Assembly: GCA_036510655.1 (NCBI GenBank)
Contig: DATCDQ010000058.1
Location: 17,050 to 81,049, forward strand
DNA: 64,000 nt
Direction: 5' to 3'
Origin: Rathayibacter_A sp036510655
Lineage (GTDB): Bacteria; Actinomycetota; Actinomycetes; Actinomycetales; Microbacteriaceae
This document shows, piece by piece, positions 59,854 through 64,000 of this stretch; the stretch's first letter is position 1, and each line of letters starts with the position of its first letter. Below the pieces are notes generated by a model. It searched no databases. It worked only from the letters and a program-made list of their open reading frames with translations, and was not told the DNA's origin. A program made the position numbers and the translations under genes.

Positions 59854-61878
59854 TCAGTTGACCGGTGCCACCGCCACCACATCGAGCAACTGCTGCCCAT
59901 AGGTTTCGAGCTTCTTCGCACCGATGCCGCTGATGCCGTCGAGGTCGGCAAGCGTGGCCGGGCGAACAAGCGCAACGCCGCGCAACGTCGCATCGCCGAA
60001 CACGATGTAGGCCGGTACGCCCTGCTCGCGCGCCTGCTCGCCGCGCCACGTGCGTAGCGCTTCGAAAAGCTGCAGCGCCGATTCCGGAAGCTCCGCGACG
60101 GCCGTCTTCGATCCGGATGCTCCGCGCGAGCGCGCAGGCCGCTCCGTTTCCCGCCGCAGCTGCACCGTATGCGATCCCGACAGCACGTCGGCGCTTGCCG
60201 GTGTGATCGCCAACGTGCCGTAGCCGTCGTCGTTGACCTTCAGGAGCCCTTGCGCGAGCAGCTGGCGCACGACGCCGCGCCAGACCTGATCGCTGAGATC
60301 CTGCCCGATCCCCCAGGTGGCGAGCTGATCGTGGCGGTGCTGCTCAACGCGCGGCGTGCGCTTGGCGCGCAGGATGTCGATCAGCTGCCCTGCTCCGAAT
60401 TGCTGCCCGCGTTCGCGCTTCAGTCGCACCACGGTCGAGAGCAATTTCTGGGCGGGCACGGTGCCGTCCCAGCTCTCCGGCGGCGCAAGGCACGTGTCGC
60501 AGTTGCCGCACGGCTCTGACGTCTGCCCGAAGTAGGAGAGCAGGTTCACGCGCCGACACTGCACCGTCTCGCACAGCGCAAGCATCGCATCGAGATGGGC
60601 AGACATCCTGCGCCGATGCGCGAGGTCGCCGGGCGACTCATCGATCATGCGGCGCTGCTGCACGACATCTTGCAGGCCGTAGGCCAGCCACGCCGTGGAC
60701 GGTTCACCGTCCCGGCCGGCACGACCGGTCTCCTGGTAGTAGCCCTCAACGGATTTCGGTAGGTCGATGTGCGCGACGAAGCGCACATCGGGCTTGTCGA
60801 TGCCCATGCCGAACGCGATCGTCGCGACGATGACGACGCCGTCTTCGCGCAGAAAGCGCGATTGCGTGCGGGCGCGGGTAGCGGCATCCAGGCCGGCGTG
60901 GTACGGCATCGCATCGATGCCGCTCTCGCGTAGCAGCTCGGCGGTCTTCTCGACAGTGTTGCGACTGAGACCGTAAACGATGCCGGCGTCTCCCTGATGC
61001 TCGCCGCGGATGAAGTTCACGAGCTGCTTGCGCACCTCGTTCTTCGCCACGATGCGGTATTGGATGTTCGGGCGGTCGAAACTCGCGACGAAGTGCTCAG
61101 CGTGCTCGAGTTTCAGCCGCTGAGTGATTTCGGTGTGCGTGGCCCTGGTCGCCGTTGCCGTCAGTGCGATCCGTGGAACGTCGGGCCAGCGCTTGGCCAA
61201 TTCTGACAACGCCAGATAGTCCGGACGGAAGTCGTGACCCCACTGCGACACGCAGTGCGCCTCATCGATGGCGAACAACGCAATCCGCCCGCGGGCGAGG
61301 AATTGTTTTGTGGACTCGGACGACAGCCGCTCCGGTGCGACGTACAGCAAGTCGAGCTGTCCGGAGAGGTACGCACGTTCCACGCGGGATCGCTCCGCGG
61401 CATCCTGGGTCGAGTTGAGGAACGCCGCGCGCACGCCGACGGCGGTCAGCGCATCGACCTGGTCCTGCATGAGCGCGATCAACGGGGACACGACGATGCC
61501 GGTACCCTCACGGATCAGCGAGGGGATCTGGTAACACAGACTCTTGCCGCCGCCGGTGGGCATCAACACCACGGCATCGCCGCCGCCGGTCAATCGATCG
61601 ATCACAGCCGCCTGATCACCACGGAACGCATCGTAGCCGAACACGGAGTGCAATACCGTGAGCGGGTCGGCGCCGGCGTGAGGGGCTACGGCCTGGGTCT
61701 CGATACGCTCGCTGGCGCTCGCTACTCGACCACCATCTTCGGCGCTCGCTACTCGACCACCATCTTCGGCGCTCGCTGCTCGACCACCGGGCGTCTCGGC
61801 GCCATACTCGTCTGGCGGTGGAGCCAGTTCATCCAGATCCCACGGGATGTCTTCGGGGATCTCGGCGTTCCAACTCAC
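59854..61878 (-). CDS. recQ: RecQ-family ATP-dependent DNA helicase
   Basis: A 674-residue 3'-5' helicase for recombinational repair. Walker A is MPTGGGKSLCYQIP, the helicase box AIDEAHCVSQWGHDFRPDY, motif VI QETGRAGRDGEPS; then the RQC region with zinc-binding CGNCDTC and a C-terminal HRDC domain (ALVRPATLADLDGISGIGAKKL). Residues 29-61 consist of 9-residue repeats GGRVASAED made by a 27-bp tandem DNA repeat, which lies between the start and the helicase core. GTG 61878 lies six bases after TACCAT, probably leaderless. Confidence 0.95.
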   Translation of the reverse strand: MSWNAEIPEDIPWDLDELAPPPDEYGAETPGGRAASAEDGGRVASAEDGGRVASASERIETQAVAPHAGADPLTVLHSVFGYDAFRGDQAAVIDRLTGGGDAVVLMPTGGGKSLCYQIPSLIREGTGIVVSPLIALMQDQVDALTAVGVRAAFLNSTQDAAERSRVERAYLSGQLDLLYVAPERLSSESTKQFLARGRIALFAIDEAHCVSQWGHDFRPDYLALSELAKRWPDVPRIALTATATRATHTEITQRLKLEHAEHFVASFDRPNIQYRIVAKNEVRKQLVNFIRGEHQGDAGIVYGLSRNTVEKTAELLRESGIDAMPYHAGLDAATRARTQSRFLREDGVVIVATIAFGMGIDKPDVRFVAHIDLPKSVEGYYQETGRAGRDGEPSTAWLAYGLQDVVQQRRMIDESPGDLAHRRRMSAHLDAMLALCETVQCRRVNLLSYFGQTSEPCGNCDTCLAPPESWDGTVPAQKLLSTVVRLKRERGQQFGAGQLIDILRAKRTPRVEQHRHDQLATWGIGQDLSDQVWRGVVRQLLAQGLLKVNDDGYGTLAITPASADVLSGSHTVQLRRETERPARSRGASGSKTAVAELPESALQLFEALRTWRGEQAREQGVPAYIVFGDATLRGVALVRPATLADLDGISGIGAKKLETYGQQLLDVVAVAPVN
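61696..61794 (-). repeat. Dispersed repeat with three 27-bp tandem units inside recQ
   Basis: On the plus strand GGTCTCGATACGCTCG (61696-61711) is followed by three 27-base units (61714-61740, 61741-61767, 61768-61794), the first two identical, containing CGCTACTCGACCACC. The opening 16 bases and the core also occur in menB at 26341. The array keeps the recQ frame. Confidence 0.85.
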
Positions 61879-62046
61879 CCGGCCATGGTATCCGGCGCAG
61901 CCGACAGCTCGCGGCGGCATGAGGCCAACTGTGCATGGTTCCAAGCCTGTGGACAATCCCCCGGGTCCATGACGTGCGAGCAACACACTGCTCTAGGCTG
62001 GACAGTGCCGACCGAAACAGTGCTGGCCGAATCCGACGGGAGCATC

Positions 62047-62673
62047 ATGGGGACACGCTGGGCACGCGTTGCCCGCGGAACGCTGGCGGCGCTCGCCGCC
62101 GTGTTCGTCTCGGCACTGTTCCATGTCCTGGCCGGCGGCGGAACTCCCGGCGCGCTGGCCGTCGCCCTGTCGCTCGCGTTCTGCATACCAGCGTGCGTGG
62201 CACTCGCAGGCAAGAAGCTCTCGGTGTCACGGCTGAGCGTCTCGGTGGTGCTCAGTCAGTTCGTGTTCCACGCGCTGTTCAGCCTGAGCTCCCCCGGCCC
62301 GGCACAGTTCGCGGCCGGCGAGGCGGGTGCCCACCTGCACTCCGGAGGCCACCTGGTCGCAACGGGTGCCGCAGCATCCGCTCATGTGGCGATGATGCCG
62401 GACACCACAAGCATGTGGGTCGGGCACGCTACGGCCGCCCTGCTCACGATCCTGGCGTTCCGGTATGGAGAGACCGCCTTTTGGGGGTTGCTCGCGACCG
62501 CCGCGATTCGCATCGTCGGTATCGCAGGTGCGCTCGCCGATGCACCGACCAAACCGGATGCGCCGTCGGCCACCGTCATCAACGCACGACCGGTCCTCGT
62601 TCCGCGAGTGCTCCTTATGATCGGACCGATGCGCCACCGCGGCCCGCCCGTTCTCTCGCCAGCCTGCGCCTAA
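62047..62673 (+). CDS. His-rich membrane protein of a copper locus
   Basis: A 208-residue membrane protein with about four or five transmembrane helices and a central His/Met-bearing loop (HLHSGGHLVATG, SAHVAMMPDTTSM, VGHATAALL) that could bind copper. I do not recognise a named family. GGGAG lies five bases before ATG 62047; longer in-frame readings exist but would overlap recQ. It is followed by YcnI and CopC genes, so a role in copper handling is inferred from context. Confidence 0.75.
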   Translation: MGTRWARVARGTLAALAAVFVSALFHVLAGGGTPGALAVALSLAFCIPACVALAGKKLSVSRLSVSVVLSQFVFHALFSLSSPGPAQFAAGEAGAHLHSGGHLVATGAAASAHVAMMPDTTSMWVGHATAALLTILAFRYGETAFWGLLATAAIRIVGIAGALADAPTKPDAPSATVINARPVLVPRVLLMIGPMRHRGPPVLSPACA

Positions 62674-62845
62674 CGATCTGCACTGCTTTCGTTCGTGCTG
62701 CTCTCGATCTGCACTGCCTTTAAGCAGCGCTGGACGCGATCCGCGCGGCTGGCGAGTCGCCCTGCACATTCCCGCGACGCCCGCGGTCCACTCACTCCTG
62801 CACTCCCATGGGGCGCGCCCCGCGCCCGAGAAAAGACGTCTCTAC
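62674..62845. other. Intergenic region before ycnI
   Basis: No gene is seen. CGATCTGCACTGC occurs twice (62674-62686 and 62705-62717), a short direct repeat that could be a regulatory pair or slippage. GAGAAAAGACG lies before the YcnI ATG as a weak ribosome site. Confidence 0.35.
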
Positions 62846-63655
62846 ATGAAGAAAATCACGATCATTCGAACTGTGACAACACTCGGCGTGGCTTCAGCGT
62901 TAGCACTGGCCGCGCCGCTGGCAGCGAGCGCCCACGTGCGCGTGACGCCGGATCAGGCAGCAGCCGGATCCTACGCAGTGCTCACGTTCCGCGTGCCGAC
63001 CGAGTCTGCCACCGCAAGCACGGTGAAACTTGAGGTCGACTTCCCCACCACGACGCCGTTCTCCACGGTTTCGTACCAGCCAATCACCGGATGGCAAGCC
63101 GTCGTCACGACGGTGAAGCTCGCAACACCGGTCAAGACGGCGACGGCCACGATCACCGAAGCAGTCACCAAGGTGGTCTGGACGGCCGACGCGGCCTCGG
63201 CGATCGCACCCGGTCAGTTCCAGCAGTTCTCAGTATCGGCGGGTCCGGTGCCCGACACCGGAAGCGTGATGCTGCCGGCGCAGCAAACCTATTCCGATGG
63301 CACGGTCGTGAATTGGGACCAGCCGACGCCCGCGTCCGGAACTGAGCCGCAGCATCCGGCGCCCACGCTGTACATCAATGATGCGCCGCCAAGCGCATCC
63401 GGTCCAGCCACGGTGCCGACCGTCAGCGCGACGCCGAGCGCAGACCCGGCGGGGGGAGCATCTGGATCGTCTGCATCGAATGACGCGCAATCCGCGGGCG
63501 TCTGGGTCGGGCTCGGCGGGCTTGCGCTCGGCGCAATCGCGCTCGTCGTCGCAGTGCTCGCGCTCACGCGGCAGGGCCGCTTCGCACAGCGCGCCGCCGG
63601 CGCGAGCGAACGCGGCGGCACGAGCCCTCGCAACGACACGAGCGGGGACGCCTAG
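62846..63655 (+). CDS. YcnI-family (DUF1775) copper-binding membrane protein
   Basis: A 269-residue secreted protein anchored by a C-terminal helix. A signal peptide (1-29) ends ASAHVRVTPDQ, so the mature protein would begin with His, the histidine-brace arrangement by which YcnI binds Cu(II). The DUF1775 domain spans about 30-170 (TFRVPTESATAST, VDFPTTTPFSTVSYQPITGW). A Ser/Pro/Gly linker precedes the transmembrane helix at about 215-240. ATG 62846 starts the signal peptide. It is followed two bases later by copC. Confidence 0.92.
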   Translation: MKKITIIRTVTTLGVASALALAAPLAASAHVRVTPDQAAAGSYAVLTFRVPTESATASTVKLEVDFPTTTPFSTVSYQPITGWQAVVTTVKLATPVKTATATITEAVTKVVWTADAASAIAPGQFQQFSVSAGPVPDTGSVMLPAQQTYSDGTVVNWDQPTPASGTEPQHPAPTLYINDAPPSASGPATVPTVSATPSADPAGGASGSSASNDAQSAGVWVGLGGLALGAIALVVAVLALTRQGRFAQRAAGASERGGTSPRNDTSGDA

Positions 63656-63657
63656 CC

Positions 63658-64000
63658 ATGTGGATGCCGACGCGCGCGCACACAATACGCAGCACACGGC
63701 ACACGCGAATCTTCGCGACCGTCGCGGCCGCGTTCGTCGCGTGCGGATTGGCGCTGGCCCCCGCAGCTAGCGCCAGCGCGCACGATTACCTGGTCGACAG
63801 CACCCCGAAAGCCGGTTCGGTGCAGACCACACCATTGAAGACGGTTTCGCTGACCTTCGATGACATCGTGCTGGACCTGTCGGGCAACGGCTCCTCTGCA
63901 TTGCTGCAGGTCACGGGACCTGACGGAGCGAACACGCACTTCGAGACCGGCTGCCCGACGATCGCCGGCCGGGTCGTGTCTGCACCCGTTGCGCTCGGTG
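63658..64000 (+). CDS. CopC-domain copper resistance protein, N-terminal part
   Basis: The 5' end of a gene cut by the window edge; 114 residues are visible. A signal peptide (about 1-42) ends ASASAHDYLVDSTPKAGS, giving a mature N-terminal His-type copper ligand as in CopC. The CopC beta-barrel continues with PLKTVSLTFDDIVLDLSG. It may be CopC alone or a CopC-CopD fusion; the end is not visible. It starts two bases after the ycnI stop, so the pair is co-transcribed. Confidence 0.88.
   Translation, partial: MWMPTRAHTIRSTRHTRIFATVAAAFVACGLALAPAASASAHDYLVDSTPKAGSVQTTPLKTVSLTFDDIVLDLSGNGSSALLQVTGPDGANTHFETGCPTIAGRVVSAPVALG

Noticed and set aside
1..64000. tRNA, rRNA or CRISPR arrays
   Set aside because: I looked for T-loop GTTCRANNC with matching acceptor stems and for regularly spaced repeats; candidates such as GGTTCGAATC at 22184 fall inside coding sequence and do not fold as tRNA. 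The tandem repeats seen have no spacers.

Overview
The window is GC-rich actinobacterial DNA, most likely from a member of the Microbacteriaceae. Pointers are the ATGA/GTGA start-stop overlaps, many TAGGCT-type -10 boxes placed 5-8 bases before a start codon (leaderless transcripts), a 32-residue bS22 ribosomal protein, a short archaeal-type aspartyl-tRNA synthetase, a 13E12/DUF222 HNH protein, and dispersed repeats of the kind GGTCTCGATACGCTCG / CTACTCGACCACC. The family assignment is inference; no rRNA or tRNA gene is present to confirm it.

Bases 1-20420 hold one long, tightly coupled plus-strand locus that looks like a non-canonical type VII (WXG100) secretion system. In order: the C-terminal part of a giant cadherin-like/fibronectin-III surface protein, a MoxR ATPase, a DUF58 protein, a membrane transglutaminase-fold protein whose catalytic Cys position is Asp, a PP2C phosphatase, an FHA protein, a membrane Ser/Thr kinase, a second FHA protein with a helical C-terminus, an EccC/EssC-like motor (ubiquitin-like, FHA and three ATPase modules), a WXG100 protein, a longer WXG protein, an unknown 199-residue protein, and a WXG protein fused to an alpha/beta-hydrolase. 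No EccB, EccD, EccE or mycosin is present. A remnant start follows (20450), then a minus-strand XRE-MNT/HepT toxin-antitoxin pair and a DUF805-FHA membrane protein.

Bases 22.8-36.9 kb: a two-component system plus a kinase-like membrane companion, menB and menC (menaquinone) flanking an LCP cell-wall ligase, an MFS transporter, the cytochrome c maturation operon (phosphatase-tlpA-ccdA-resB-ccsB, minus strand), and aspS. Bases 36.9-45.6 kb: a membrane alpha/beta-hydrolase, a TRIC/YadS channel, YegP, a Dabb protein, a glutaredoxin, bS22, an ArsR regulator, TrkH/TrkA potassium uptake, a DUF559-type gene bracketed by inverted copies of a palindrome, and proC.

Bases 45.6-64 kb: a GH36 alpha-galactosidase, a 13E12 HNH protein, a cation-efflux protein, tadA, upp, a leaderless Met/Cys-rich leader-like peptide ahead of a winged-helix regulator, a 43-residue basic protein, a fosmidomycin-resistance-type MFS pump with minisatellites at its start, malate dehydrogenase, acyl-CoA oxidase, DUF1697 and YdeI proteins, RecQ with an in-frame 27-bp repeat array, and the start of a copper locus (His-rich membrane protein, YcnI, CopC cut by the window end).

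The best candidates for a little-described system are the type VII-like cluster and the palindrome-bracketed DUF559 unit. All identifications come from reading translations and motifs by eye; no database search was run, and membrane-segment counts and domain limits are approximate.
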